Shown here: positions 9,131-16,895 of the stretch, in pieces
Layout of the letters: every line of letters starts with the position of its first letter
Numbering within the stretch: the first letter of the stretch is position 1
Notes under the pieces: model-generated
Databases searched by the model: none
What the model saw: the letters and a program-made list of their open reading frames with translations, nothing else
What the model was told of the DNA's origin: nothing
Source: Rhodococcus opacus B4
GTDB lineage: Bacteria; Actinomycetota; Actinomycetes; Mycobacteriales; Mycobacteriaceae
DNA: 64,000 nucleotides
Assembly (NCBI RefSeq): GCF_000010805.1
Contig: NC_012522.1
Span: 62,001-126,000, forward strand
Direction: 5' to 3'
Program-made: the position numbers and the translations under genes

Positions 9131-9667
9131 TCAGGACCGCGCCCGGTGGCGGTCCCAGACCACCTGGCCGTCGGCCCGCACCCGGGCGCCCTCCGCCGGG
9201 AGGTGCGGGGTGCGCCGGCCGTCGTGCATGAGGTGCTCGACGCTCACCCCGCGCCGCAGGACTGCGACGTCGGCGACGAGCCGGCGGTGGCACCGCCACC
9301 ACACGCTCTCACTGCACATCATCGCCGTTCGCTGCCGCGCCGCCCGATCCAGCAACTCGGTCAGCGCCACGGCGAACTCGGTGGTGCGGGTGTGGGCGGC
9401 ATAGGCGGCGAACTGATCGACCTGCCACCAGGGGTCCTCACGCGGCTCGCCGGGCGACAGGCGGCGGCGACCGCCCAGTCGCGACTCCCAGCGATAGCCG
9501 ATTCCGGCGTCCGGTAACCAGTGCGTCATCATCTCGCTGCCGACATCGCGATTGCGGCGACTGCCGGGATACCGGCGAATGTCGACCACCGCGTCGACAC
9601 CGGCGCGGTTCAGCAGTGTCGTCAGTTCTTCCCGACCGAGCCGGCCGTGTCCCACGGACAGCAACAT
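9131..9667 (-). CDS. DUF488 family protein
   Basis: 178 residues from MLLSVGHGRLG. The family features are the opening SVGHG..., DAVVDIRRYPGSRRN, a central aromatic stretch, and the C-terminal MMCSESVWWRCHRRLVADVA, where conserved Cys and His-Arg residues cluster. DUF488 proteins are small, soluble and of unproven function; the conserved C/H/R core suggests an enzyme or nucleotide-binding role. It is convergent with folE and has the same orientation as the regulator gene at 9746. Confidence 0.85.
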   Translation of the reverse strand: MLLSVGHGRLGREELTTLLNRAGVDAVVDIRRYPGSRRNRDVGSEMMTHWLPDAGIGYRWESRLGGRRRLSPGEPREDPWWQVDQFAAYAAHTRTTEFAVALTELLDRAARQRTAMMCSESVWWRCHRRLVADVAVLRRGVSVEHLMHDGRRTPHLPAEGARVRADGQVVWDRHRARS

Positions 9668-9745
9668 CGCCTCACCACCTCCGCCCACCGGAGACCACAC
9701 CGCCCCCGGTGCGCGATCGAGGTCAGCCCGGGCATCCCGGGCGGG

Positions 9746-10435
9746 CTAGCGTCGCGCCAGGTGGGCGACGCAGGTCCGGGGTGTTTCCCACGGGATCAGC
9801 CGATTGTCGGATTCCGGTGCGCCGAGCCGGTCGAGGACGCCGCGCATCAGTCCGAGATGCAGTGCGCACACGACGTTCGGGCTCTGCCGGGCGACCGACT
9901 CGAACGGGCAGGCATGCAACCGGATTCGCATCTCGTCTTCTGACGCCTCGAGCTCGGGGTCGAATCCCATCTCCGCGAACAGGGTGGTGAGGGTGCTAGC
10001 GGCGTCCTCGATCGATCGGGGGGACCCGGGGGTCTCGGTGAGGTCGTCGCGTGCCCACGCCCGGCCGGCCGCCTCCGCCCGGGCCACGGGGTCGTCCTCG
10101 GAGCTCGCCCAGTGCGCCGCCAGCACACGAGCCAGCCGTTGGTACCCGGAATCGGCGTGGCCCGGTTCGAGGGGGGCCAGCGCCCGGTAGAGCCGACGCG
10201 GGCGGCCGCGCGCCGGATTCCGCTCGGGTTCGGCCGAGACCAATCCGGCGCTGGTCAACGCATCGAGGTGAAAGCGAACCGTGGTCACGTGCAGCTCGCA
10301 CAGTGCCGCCAGTTCCCCGATGGCCATCGGCGTCGGACTGGCCCGTAAAGCGTCCAGCAGCTGGACCCGTCTGCGCGAGGCCAACACCGCGTGCGTCCCG
10401 GCGCGCTCCGCGCCGGTTCCCTTTTGTATCGCCAT
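9746..10435 (-). CDS. SufR-like Cys-containing HTH regulator (copy 2)
   Basis: 229 residues from [11 protein letters not shown]. The wHTH occupies about residues 20-85 ([20 protein letters not shown], then a [10 protein letters not shown] wing). The sensor part has [20 protein letters not shown], followed by GLMRGVL and a last TCVAHL: three cysteines in the same spacing order as copies 1 and 3. It is divergent from the ferredoxin-ctaD unit, and the intervening gap is only 61 bp and contains a near-perfect palindrome, so it very likely controls that unit and itself. The bound cofactor is not known. Confidence 0.85.
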   Translation of the reverse strand: MAIQKGTGAERAGTHAVLASRRRVQLLDALRASPTPMAIGELAALCELHVTTVRFHLDALTSAGLVSAEPERNPARGRPRRLYRALAPLEPGHADSGYQRLARVLAAHWASSEDDPVARAEAAGRAWARDDLTETPGSPRSIEDAASTLTTLFAEMGFDPELEASEDEMRIRLHACPFESVARQSPNVVCALHLGLMRGVLDRLGAPESDNRLIPWETPRTCVAHLARR

Positions 10436-10445
10436 ACTGTATGAC

Positions 10446-10469
10446 TTTAGAGGAAGGGATTCCTCAAAA
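10446..10469. promoter_or_regulatory. palindromic operator in regulator/ferredoxin gap
   Basis: The halves TTTAGAGGAA and TTCCTCAAAA match at 9 of 10 positions around GGGA. The 24-bp element begins 11 bp before the regulator start and ends 27 bp before the ferredoxin start. It shares GGA-N6-TCC and A/T flanks with the element at 15888-15913. Confidence 0.65.
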
Positions 10470-10496
10470 AAAGGGTTTAGCTTCCCGGAGGTGGCC

Positions 10497-10883
10497 ATGA
10501 CCTATGTGATCGCAGAGCCGTGCATCGATGTGCTGGACCGGGCCTGCGTCGAGGAATGCCCGGTGGACTGCATCTACGAGGGCGGCCGGTCGCTGTACAT
10601 CCACCCCGACGAATGTATCGACTGCGGCGCATGCGAGCCGGTGTGCCCGGTGGAGGCCATCTTCTACGAGGACGACCTGCCCGCCCGGTGGGTCGCGTTT
10701 ACCGACGACAACGCCCGGTTCTTCCACAGCCCGCTCCCCGGTGCGAGTGCGGCGCTGGGGATGCCGGGCGGGGCGGGCAAGCTCGGTCCGCTCGCCGCCG
10801 ACACCGAATTGGTGAGTGGGTATCCGCCTTCGGGCCCCGCCGCTACCGGCGGGGCGTCCCCCTGCGGCGGCGGTGCGTCGTGA
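10497..10883 (+). CDS. fdxA: 7Fe ferredoxin
   Basis: 128 residues. The N-terminal 60 residues are a mycobacterial FdxA-type 3Fe-4S/4Fe-4S ferredoxin: Cys at the start (EPCIDV), [15 protein letters not shown], then [19 protein letters not shown]. The remaining part has the usual FdxA tail ([16 protein letters not shown]) and a Gly/Pro-rich end. Its stop overlaps the ctaD start (GTGA), so translation is coupled. Low-potential electron carrier; FdxA homologues elsewhere respond to hypoxia and NO, which fits the globin gene downstream. Confidence 0.93.
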   Translation: MTYVIAEPCIDVLDRACVEECPVDCIYEGGRSLYIHPDECIDCGACEPVCPVEAIFYEDDLPARWVAFTDDNARFFHSPLPGASAALGMPGGAGKLGPLAADTELVSGYPPSGPAATGGASPCGGGAS

Positions 10884-12625
10884 CTCCCCTCACCGTGGAA
10901 GTCGTTCCTGTCCGGCCGTTCCCGGCACGGCGCGGGATCAAGGGGTCGTTCCTCTACAAGGCCGCCACCACCACCGACCCGAAGATGCTGGGTCTGATGT
11001 ACATGGTCACCTCGTTCGTGTTCTTCATGGTCGGCGGGTTGATGGCCCTGCTGATCCGCACCGAACTCGCGGTCCCCGGTCTGCAGTTCCTGTCCAACGA
11101 GCAGTACAACCAGCTGTTCACCATGCACGGCACCATCATGCTGTTGCTGTACGCGACGCCGATCGTGTTCGGTTTCGCGAACTACATTCTGCCGCTGCAG
11201 ATCGGCGCCCCCGACGTGGCGTTCCCCCGGCTGAACGCGCTGAGCTACTGGTTGTACCTGTTCGGCGCGATCATCACCGTGTCCGGGTTCCTCACCCCGG
11301 GAGGGGCGGCGGACTTCGGCTGGACCGGGTATTCCCCCCTGACCAGCGCGGTGCATTCGCCGGGGGTGGGCGCCGACGTGTGGATCACGGGACTGGCGTT
11401 GGCCGGTGTGGGCACCATCCTCGGCGGCGTCAACATGATCACCACCGTCATCTGCCTGCGGGCGCCGGGGATGACGATGTTCCGGATGCCGATCTTCACC
11501 TGGAACATCTTCATCACCATGATCCTGGTGCTGATCGCCTTCCCGATTCTGGCCGCGGCACTGTTGGGCCTGCTCGTGGACCGGCACCTCGGGGCGCACC
11601 TGTTCGATCCGGCCACCGGCGGTGCCCTGCTCTGGCAGCACCTGTTCTGGTTCTTCGGTCACCCCGAGGTGTACATCGTCGCGATCCCGTTCTTCGGCAT
11701 CGTCTCGGAGATCTTCCCGGTCTTCAGCCGCAAGCCGCTCTTCGGGTACACCGGCCTGGTCTACGCGACCATCGCCATCGCCGCACTGTCCACCGCGGTG
11801 TGGGCGCACCACATGTTCGCCACCGGCGCCGTTCTGCTGCCGTTCTTCTCGCTGATGAGCTTCTTCATCGCGGTGCCCACCGGGGTGAAGTTCTTCAACT
11901 GGATCGGCACCATGTGGAAAGGGCAACTCACCTTCGAAACCCCGATGCTGTTCTCGATCGGTTTCCTGGTGACCTTCCTGTTCGGTGGACTGTCCGGCGT
12001 GTTGCTCGCGAGCCCGCCGCTGGACTTCCACGTCACCGACTCCTATTTCCTCGTCGCCCATTTCCACTACGTGCTGTTCGGCACCATCGTGTTCGCCACC
12101 TACGCCGGCATCTACTTCTGGTTCCCGAAGATGACCGGACGGCTGATGGATGAACGCCTCGGCAGATGGCACTTCTGGACCACGTTCATCGGCTTTCACA
12201 CCACCTTCCTGGTCCAGCACTGGCTCGGCGCCGAGGGCATGCCCCGCCGCTACGCCGACTACCTCCCCTCCGACGGGTTCACCACCCTCAACACGGTCTC
12301 GACGATCGGCTCGTTCGTCCTCGGCGGGTCCGTGTTGCCGTTCGTGTGGAATGTCTTCAAGTCCTACCGGTACGGTCAGGTGGTCACGGTCGATGACCCG
12401 TGGGGTTACGGGAACTCGCTCGAGTGGGCCACCAGTTGTCCCCCGCCGCGGCACAACTTCACCGAGCTGCCCCGAATCCGTTCCGAGCGTCCCGCGTTCG
12501 AGTTGCACTATCCCCACATGGTGAAACGGATGCGCGCCGAAACGTACGTCGGTCGACGGCCCAAGTCGGTCGCGGTCACCGCGGGCACCGTCTCCGGGCC
12601 CGAGCGAGAGGCGGGCCGGCGATGA
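10880..12625 (+). CDS. ctaD: cytochrome c oxidase subunit I (aa3 type)
   Basis: 581 residues with twelve membrane helices. All metal ligands are visible: TMHG (heme a His), [12 protein letters not shown] (CuB His and cross-linked Tyr), WAHHMFATG (two CuB His) and [10 protein letters not shown] (heme a3/a His). The D-channel loop [13 protein letters not shown] is intact. The GTG start overlaps the ferredoxin stop. No subunit II, III or assembly gene is present, so this is an orphan subunit I that must combine with chromosomal partners or act as an alternative isoform under the SufR-like regulator. Confidence 0.95.
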   Translation: MTPLTVEVVPVRPFPARRGIKGSFLYKAATTTDPKMLGLMYMVTSFVFFMVGGLMALLIRTELAVPGLQFLSNEQYNQLFTMHGTIMLLLYATPIVFGFANYILPLQIGAPDVAFPRLNALSYWLYLFGAIITVSGFLTPGGAADFGWTGYSPLTSAVHSPGVGADVWITGLALAGVGTILGGVNMITTVICLRAPGMTMFRMPIFTWNIFITMILVLIAFPILAAALLGLLVDRHLGAHLFDPATGGALLWQHLFWFFGHPEVYIVAIPFFGIVSEIFPVFSRKPLFGYTGLVYATIAIAALSTAVWAHHMFATGAVLLPFFSLMSFFIAVPTGVKFFNWIGTMWKGQLTFETPMLFSIGFLVTFLFGGLSGVLLASPPLDFHVTDSYFLVAHFHYVLFGTIVFATYAGIYFWFPKMTGRLMDERLGRWHFWTTFIGFHTTFLVQHWLGAEGMPRRYADYLPSDGFTTLNTVSTIGSFVLGGSVLPFVWNVFKSYRYGQVVTVDDPWGYGNSLEWATSCPPPRHNFTELPRIRSERPAFELHYPHMVKRMRAETYVGRRPKSVAVTAGTVSGPEREAGRR

Positions 12626-12816
12626 GTGACACCGTCGATCGTTCTTATAGTTTCCTGCGGTGTCGCGTAGCCGATGCGGCCGACAAGCATGCACGGTCGT
12701 CGTCCTCGGCGGCGACCAGCCCCACCACACGGGCACCGCTGCACCCGTCCACCGGAGACCGTCCGGCGAACCCGAACCCGAACCCGAACCGTCCTCGCGA
12801 GGTGGATGGCCCATGA
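12622..12816 (+). CDS. small unknown protein in ctaD chain
   Basis: A 64-residue frame whose ATG overlaps the ctaD stop (ATGA) and whose own stop overlaps the next ATG. The sequence is hydrophilic, with SSSSAAT and a NPNPNPN run near the end made by four CGAACC units. No family is recognised and no membrane segment is present. The tight overlaps favour real translation, or at least ribosome hand-on to the membrane protein gene, more than a specific function. Confidence 0.45.
   Translation: MSDTVDRSYSFLRCRVADAADKHARSSSSAATSPTTRAPLHPSTGDRPANPNPNPNRPREVDGP
12767..12790 (+). repeat. hexanucleotide repeat CGAACC x4
   Basis: Four exact CGAACC units inside the small ORF encode the Asn-Pro run. Slippage by whole units would keep the reading frame. 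Confidence 0.8.
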
Positions 12817-12840
12817 CTGAGGTGGGTGGCCCATGACTGA
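12801..12840 (+). repeat. 20-bp tandem duplication carrying a start codon
   Basis: Two copies of a 20-bp unit (GGTGGATGGCCCATGACTGA and the same with G at position 6) lie in tandem. Each contains ATGACTGA. The first copy creates a seven-codon ORF (MTEVGGP) from 12813 whose stop overlaps the true start at 12833. Confidence 0.85.
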
Positions 12841-13279
12841 GGTGGCGCGCTACACGCAGTTGATCCTGCCGGTCTTCTGGCTCGGGATGGTGGTGGCGAT
12901 TTCGTTTCTCGAGGCGCCGATCAAATTTCGGGCCCCGGGCGTGACCCTGGCCATCGGGCTCGGGATCGGCCGGAAGGTCTTCCTCGCGCTCAATGCGGTG
13001 GAACTGGTTCTGGCACTGGCGTTGTTGGCGTCGTGCGTCGCCGCGCCACCGGGCGCAACCGCGTTGACGGTGCTCGCGCTGGTCACGGTGGTGCTGGTGG
13101 TGCAGATCGCGGTGGTGCGTCCGCCCCTGAGTAAACGATCGGACCGGATCCTCGCCGGAGAGCACCTGCCACGATCGAGGATACACCTGGTGTACATCGG
13201 ACTGGAGGTGGCGAAGGTCGCATTGCTGATCGCGTTGATCTTCCAGCTGTTTCGGGCGGTGGCCTCATGCCTTCACTGA
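12833..13279 (+). CDS. predicted four-helix membrane protein
   Basis: 148 residues with four hydrophobic segments (about 8-26, 45-70, 75-95, 122-145). The motif FWLGMVVAISFLEAPIKF at the N-terminus and the L-GRKVFLALNAVEL segment recall small DUF4149-like proteins, but I am not certain of the family. The ATG comes from the second copy of a duplicated 20-bp unit, and the 3-prime end overlaps the globin gene by 13 bp, so it belongs to the ferredoxin-ctaD operon. Confidence 0.72.
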   Translation: MTEVARYTQLILPVFWLGMVVAISFLEAPIKFRAPGVTLAIGLGIGRKVFLALNAVELVLALALLASCVAAPPGATALTVLALVTVVLVVQIAVVRPPLSKRSDRILAGEHLPRSRIHLVYIGLEVAKVALLIALIFQLFRAVASCLH

Positions 13280-13932
13280 CACCAGGCGAACCTACGCGCA
13301 CGGATCTGGCCACTCGCACCGACATCGAGGACGTGCTCCGCCGGTTCTATGGGCGCGTGCTCGTCGATGACCTCCTCGCCGTCCCGTTCGCCGAGATCCG
13401 GGAGAGCGGGCTCGAATCACGCCTGCCGATCATGTGCGACTTCTGGGAGACCGTCCTGTTCGGGGCCCGCCTCTATCAGGGCAGCGCCGGGCGGGTGCAC
13501 CGGAGCGTCCACACCCGGCATCGATTCGAGGCATGGCACTTCCTCCGATGGCTCACCCTCTGGTCCACCACGGTCGGGCAGATGTTTCACGGTCCGAGCG
13601 CCGCACACGCCACAGTCCACGCCACCAGGATCGCCCGGGCGATGCACCGCAACCTGACCGGCACCGACTCCGCCGAACTCGATGCCCTCACCACCCGAGA
13701 ACCCCATCGGGTCCGCGATGACCACCCATCTGATCGCTCCCCCGGAGGTGACCTCGATGACGGAACGGCGTCTCATCGCCGGGTGCACGGTGAGGCCACG
13801 GATCTCCCGGAAGACCACCACACTCCGCGCCGAACAGACCAGACAGTGGCCGCAGACAAGCCCCCCGGGGTAGCCAGCGTCGACTCGGATGGTCCGCGGC
13901 GCAGAATACGAAAGGAAGTGCTTCAACCGTGA
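13267..13932 (+). CDS. group III truncated hemoglobin with long tail
   Basis: 221 residues. Residues 15-135 read as a class III truncated globin: TDIEDVLRRFYGRVLVDDLL (A/B helices, with the usual FY), LPIMCDFWETVLFGARLYQG, HRSVHTRHRFEAWHFLRWL (proximal His region) and the final helix. The remaining 85 residues are hydrophilic, rich in Asp, His and Arg, and unlike the family, which normally stops near 140. These globins bind O2 or NO. The stop overlaps the next GTG start. Inside the tail a different frame has a GGAGGTGA site before an ATG at 13757 (38 codons); a past frameshift at the globin end is possible. Confidence 0.85.
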   Translation: MPSLTPGEPTRTDLATRTDIEDVLRRFYGRVLVDDLLAVPFAEIRESGLESRLPIMCDFWETVLFGARLYQGSAGRVHRSVHTRHRFEAWHFLRWLTLWSTTVGQMFHGPSAAHATVHATRIARAMHRNLTGTDSAELDALTTREPHRVRDDHPSDRSPGGDLDDGTASHRRVHGEATDLPEDHHTPRRTDQTVAADKPPGVASVDSDGPRRRIRKEVLQP

Positions 13933-14240
13933 ACGAGAAGACATGGTCGGTGAATATCGTCATCGACGAACACAAATCGGCGGAGACCGGGGCCCAGACA
14001 CGAGCGAGGGCCCGTCTGCGGACCAGCGGCCGGGCCGCATTCGTGGGAACGGGACTCGCACGGCGCAACCCGCACCATACCGACGTCCCGGAGGTCAGCG
14101 ACGACATGGCCGCTGCCCGCGCCCTGGCAGACCTGTCGCATCAACTGTACGAAGCAGCCGCCCAGCGCGAAGCGGTCACGCGCAGCGCGCTCACCTCCGC
14201 ACGCGCCGCCGACTTCGGCCGTCGACGTTCCTCGGCCTGA
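13929..14240 (+). CDS. DUF1876 domain protein
   Basis: 103 residues from a GTG that overlaps the globin stop. Typical DUF1876 text: WSVNIVIDEHK, TRARARLRTSGRAAFVGTG, ARRNPHHTDVPEVSDDMAAA, ALADLSHQLYEAAA. The fold is predicted to resemble a dsRNA-binding domain; members are common in actinobacterial dormancy/stress regulons, for example next to universal stress proteins. The function is not known. It belongs to the ferredoxin-ctaD-globin chain. Confidence 0.88.
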   Translation: MNEKTWSVNIVIDEHKSAETGAQTRARARLRTSGRAAFVGTGLARRNPHHTDVPEVSDDMAAARALADLSHQLYEAAAQREAVTRSALTSARAADFGRRRSSA

Positions 14241-14332
14241 ACACCGGCACGCACGAAACCCCCGTCGACCCGGGCGTGGGGCGGCGCCCGACACCTGCAT
14301 TCCCACGGACATTCCTCCACAAGGACATCACG

Positions 14333-14743
14333 ATGAGCGAACATCTCTTTCACATAGCCCTCGCCGACGACTGGGAAGGCGCCGCACGGTTCGGAGAATA
14401 CGAAGCGTCCACCCGCGCCCACACACTCGATCAGATCGGATTCATCCACGCCGCGACCGCGGAGCAACTCGAGCACGTCCTCGCCACCGTCTACGGTGAC
14501 GTCAATCTTCCCCTGGCGGTGATTGTGATCGACCAGGACGCACTCCGCGATGCCGGCGTCGACGTTCGCTGGGACGAGAGGGCGGGACCGTCGGATACGC
14601 CCGGTCGGTGGGTTCCGCGGATCATGGGAGCGGTGCCGCTGGATCCGGACATCGTTGTGGCGACCATCCCGCTCGAGAAACACGGTGAGAATTGGACCGT
14701 CCCCGACCTCTCCGGGTACAGCGTCGACGAGGCGGCGTCGTAA
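14333..14743 (+). CDS. DUF952 family protein
   Basis: 136 residues from MSEHLFHIALADDW. Family signatures: an opening LFHIA, IGFIHAATAEQLEHV, and VRWDERAG with a final DLSGY-type tail. DUF952 proteins are small soluble proteins related by fold to ADP-ribosyl-binding or transferase-like domains; no activity is established. It follows DUF1876 by 92 bp in the same direction and may be the last gene of the operon. Confidence 0.85.
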   Translation: MSEHLFHIALADDWEGAARFGEYEASTRAHTLDQIGFIHAATAEQLEHVLATVYGDVNLPLAVIVIDQDALRDAGVDVRWDERAGPSDTPGRWVPRIMGAVPLDPDIVVATIPLEKHGENWTVPDLSGYSVDEAAS

Positions 14744-15091
14744 CAATCCCCCGCCCGTACACCAAGATCACCGCTGTCGGCACACGGCGGCCGGCGCGGG
14801 GACCATCTGTGCAGATTCGCGCGCGGGCCGCATCGGTAGGGGTGGTGCACAGTGTGGCTCGGGCGGGCACGAGTGCCTCACATCACCGGATGCCTGTCGA
14901 AAGAAACTCGGGGCCGACAGATTTCGAGGTCGAACATCATCCACGAGTCACTCTCAAAGCAACACGAGTCACTCTCAAAGCAACTTGTCGCAGAGCGTTC
15001 CGGAGAACGATCGCCACAATCATCACGGCATCGCCCCCTCACCTCGACCCAGACCCTGGCACCAGCAGCGCCGCGTTTCGGGCAACCTGAC
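14744..15091. other. intergenic region between convergent genes
   Basis: No gene is supported here. The only structure I see is the tandem 21-bp repeat at 14943-14984, reported separately. The DUF952 gene and the third SufR-like regulator converge on this gap. Confidence 0.5.
14943..14984 (+). repeat. 21-bp exact tandem repeat
   Basis: ACGAGTCACTCTCAAAGCAA followed by C is present twice head to tail, without mismatch, in the convergent gap. It is too short an array to be CRISPR. It could reflect recent slippage or a paired binding site. Confidence 0.8.
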
Positions 15092-15880
15092 TCACCCCGC
15101 CACCAGCCTGGCCACGCACAGTTCGGGTTCGACGAACGGCTCAAGGTGAGCAGAGAGGGCCGGTTGATGCGGCTTTCGGTTTCCCTCGGTCGTTGACGTG
15201 TTCAGCAGACCCTGCAGCAACCCCCGATGCACTCCGCACACCACCTCGGGATGCGACCGGGCCAGATCCCGTACCGGGCAGGCGTGCAGGCGAATGATCC
15301 GTTCACGTTCGCCCGCGGGGCCGCCGCTGTCCGCCGACGGCGGTGTCGACGGGTCCGGCGCCGAGACCAGCTCGGGGCCGAACCCCATCCGCGCGAAAGC
15401 ATTCGTGGTGCGCGCCGCCGCATGATCGAGCGCATCACCGGCATCCGACTCCGGGGTGTGCCCGCCGTCACCGGTGCCTGCGCTGCGAGAAGCCGCCATC
15501 CGCGTGGCCCATTCGTGCCCGGCATGCTCCGCGCGGCGAGCCCGCGTCTGCACCGTCTGGCCCAACTCCATCGCGAGGACGTCGGCGAGAGTCCGGTAGT
15601 CCACGCGTTCCTCGATCGCCAGATAGCCGGTACGGGGCCGGCCCGCGCCCGGCCGGTTCATCCGGGTACGTGTGATCGCACCGTCGTCACACAGCGCGTC
15701 CAGATGGAACCGCACCGTCGTCACGTGCACACCGATCTGTGATGCCAGTTCGACGGCGTCCACCGCACCCTCGTGCTCACGCACCATCCGAAGAACACGT
15801 TCCCGTTGCCGGTTGCGCGGCAGGAAATTTCGCCGCGGCCCCCGGGCATCGCTTGCCTCGTCCACCTCGTCACCTTTCAT
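15092..15880 (-). CDS. SufR-like Cys-containing HTH regulator (copy 3)
   Basis: 262 residues. The wHTH (about 25-90) contains [20 protein letters not shown], nearly the same recognition helix as copy 2. The sensor half has HACPVRDLARSHPEVVCGVH, GLLQGLL and a terminal LCVARL, again three ordered cysteines; CPV replaces CPF. It is divergent from the RelA/SpoT gene with a palindrome 7 bp from its start. By position it should control alarmone synthesis and itself. The inserted Asp/Ser/Gly-rich linker (about 125-190) is longer than in copy 1. Confidence 0.85.
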   Translation of the reverse strand: MKGDEVDEASDARGPRRNFLPRNRQRERVLRMVREHEGAVDAVELASQIGVHVTTVRFHLDALCDDGAITRTRMNRPGAGRPRTGYLAIEERVDYRTLADVLAMELGQTVQTRARRAEHAGHEWATRMAASRSAGTGDGGHTPESDAGDALDHAAARTTNAFARMGFGPELVSAPDPSTPPSADSGGPAGERERIIRLHACPVRDLARSHPEVVCGVHRGLLQGLLNTSTTEGNRKPHQPALSAHLEPFVEPELCVARLVAG

Positions 15881-15887
15881 TCCACCA

Positions 15888-15913
15888 ATTTAAAGGATAT
15901 GCTTCCGTTAAAT
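15888..15913. promoter_or_regulatory. palindromic operator in regulator/RelA gap
   Basis: ATTTAAAGGA and TCCGTTAAAT match at 9 of 10 inverted positions around TATGCT. The element starts 7 bp before the regulator ATG and ends 31 bp before the synthetase ATG. Like the 10446-10469 element it holds GGA-N6-TCC inside A/T-rich flanks. Confidence 0.62.
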
Positions 15914-15944
15914 ACTAACCGCTTCACAACAGCAGAGGTAGGAG

Positions 15945-16847
15945 ATGACGGTCGACACCATCTGCGATCCCGACATACCGATGACGACGCAGGTCGAGCT
16001 CTTCGGTCCCGAATTCACCCAGTTCGTGTTGCCCTACCAATGCGCAATCTCGACGATGACCACCAAAGTGCACATCCTGCGAAAGGGTTTCACCCATCTG
16101 GATCGACACTGCCCGATCGAGCACGTCTCAGCACGGGTGAAATCCCCCGACAGCATCATGGCCAAAGCGCAGCGCCTGCGCTGCCCGCTCACGGTCTCCC
16201 ACATTCGTCAGAACATCCGCGATATCGCCGGAGTCCGCATCACCTGCGGTCTCATCTCGGACACCTACCGCGTTGCGGACCTTATCGGCGGTCAGCCCGA
16301 TGTCACGGTGCTCGAGGTCGAAGACTACATCGCGAAGCCGAAATCCAATGGCTACAAAAGTTTGCATATGGCAATCGAGATCCCGGTGTTCTTGAGCGAC
16401 CGAGTTGTCCAGGTACCCGTCGAGCTGCAAATCCGGACAATCGCCATGGACTTCTGGGCCAGCCTCGAGCACAAGATCTACTACAAGTACAAGCGCTCCG
16501 TACCTCGCCGACTGTTGCAGGAGTTGACCGAGGCCGCCGACGTCGCACACCGACTCGACAGGAAGATGGAGCGGCTGCACAACGAAGTTGCCGGCCTGAA
16601 GTCGGTGGTGGACTCCGACGGTCCACTGAGCCTCGAGGCCACCGACCACGATCATGGCGATCGCTCACAGAACCGTTGCGGGAAACCCCACAACTCGACC
16701 GCCGGGCCGCTCGTGCGAAATCCGCCGGCAGGTGGTGTGGATGTCTGCCGAAACACCACACATCTCACTGACGCAGTGTTGCAGGGCAACACTCGCGTAG
16801 GACCCAGCACTGCACCCACAGCATGCCGACGAAACCCCAATCCGTAA
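15945..16847 (+). CDS. RelA/SpoT-domain (p)ppGpp synthetase, small type
   Basis: 300 residues. Residues 40-215 are a small alarmone synthetase domain: IEHVSARVKSPDSIMAK, RDIAGVRITCGLISDTYRVA, EVEDYIAKPKSNGYKSLHM (GTP/ATP site, with the YKSLH signature) and ELQIRTIAMDFWASLEHKI. There is no HD hydrolase or TGS domain. The last 60 residues are polar and unrelated to the family core. It transfers pyrophosphate from ATP to GDP or GTP. Lying behind a SufR-like regulator, it could couple redox state to growth arrest; that link is inference. Confidence 0.9.
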   Translation: MTVDTICDPDIPMTTQVELFGPEFTQFVLPYQCAISTMTTKVHILRKGFTHLDRHCPIEHVSARVKSPDSIMAKAQRLRCPLTVSHIRQNIRDIAGVRITCGLISDTYRVADLIGGQPDVTVLEVEDYIAKPKSNGYKSLHMAIEIPVFLSDRVVQVPVELQIRTIAMDFWASLEHKIYYKYKRSVPRRLLQELTEAADVAHRLDRKMERLHNEVAGLKSVVDSDGPLSLEATDHDHGDRSQNRCGKPHNSTAGPLVRNPPAGGVDVCRNTTHLTDAVLQGNTRVGPSTAPTACRRNPNP

Positions 16848-16895
16848 ATCCCACGACAACCGTTTCACCAATCATCAACAGGCGGGAGGCCACTC

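Noticed and set aside
10664..13186. 840-codon ORF on the minus strand over ctaD
   Set aside because: It is the antisense shadow of ctaD and neighbours; the plus strand has all oxidase ligands.
13757..13873. 38-codon ORF with a strong ribosome binding site inside the globin tail
   Set aside because: Too short and without family match to list as a gene; mentioned in the globin entry.
14943..14984. CRISPR-like repeat
   Set aside because: Only two adjacent 21-bp copies and no spacers.
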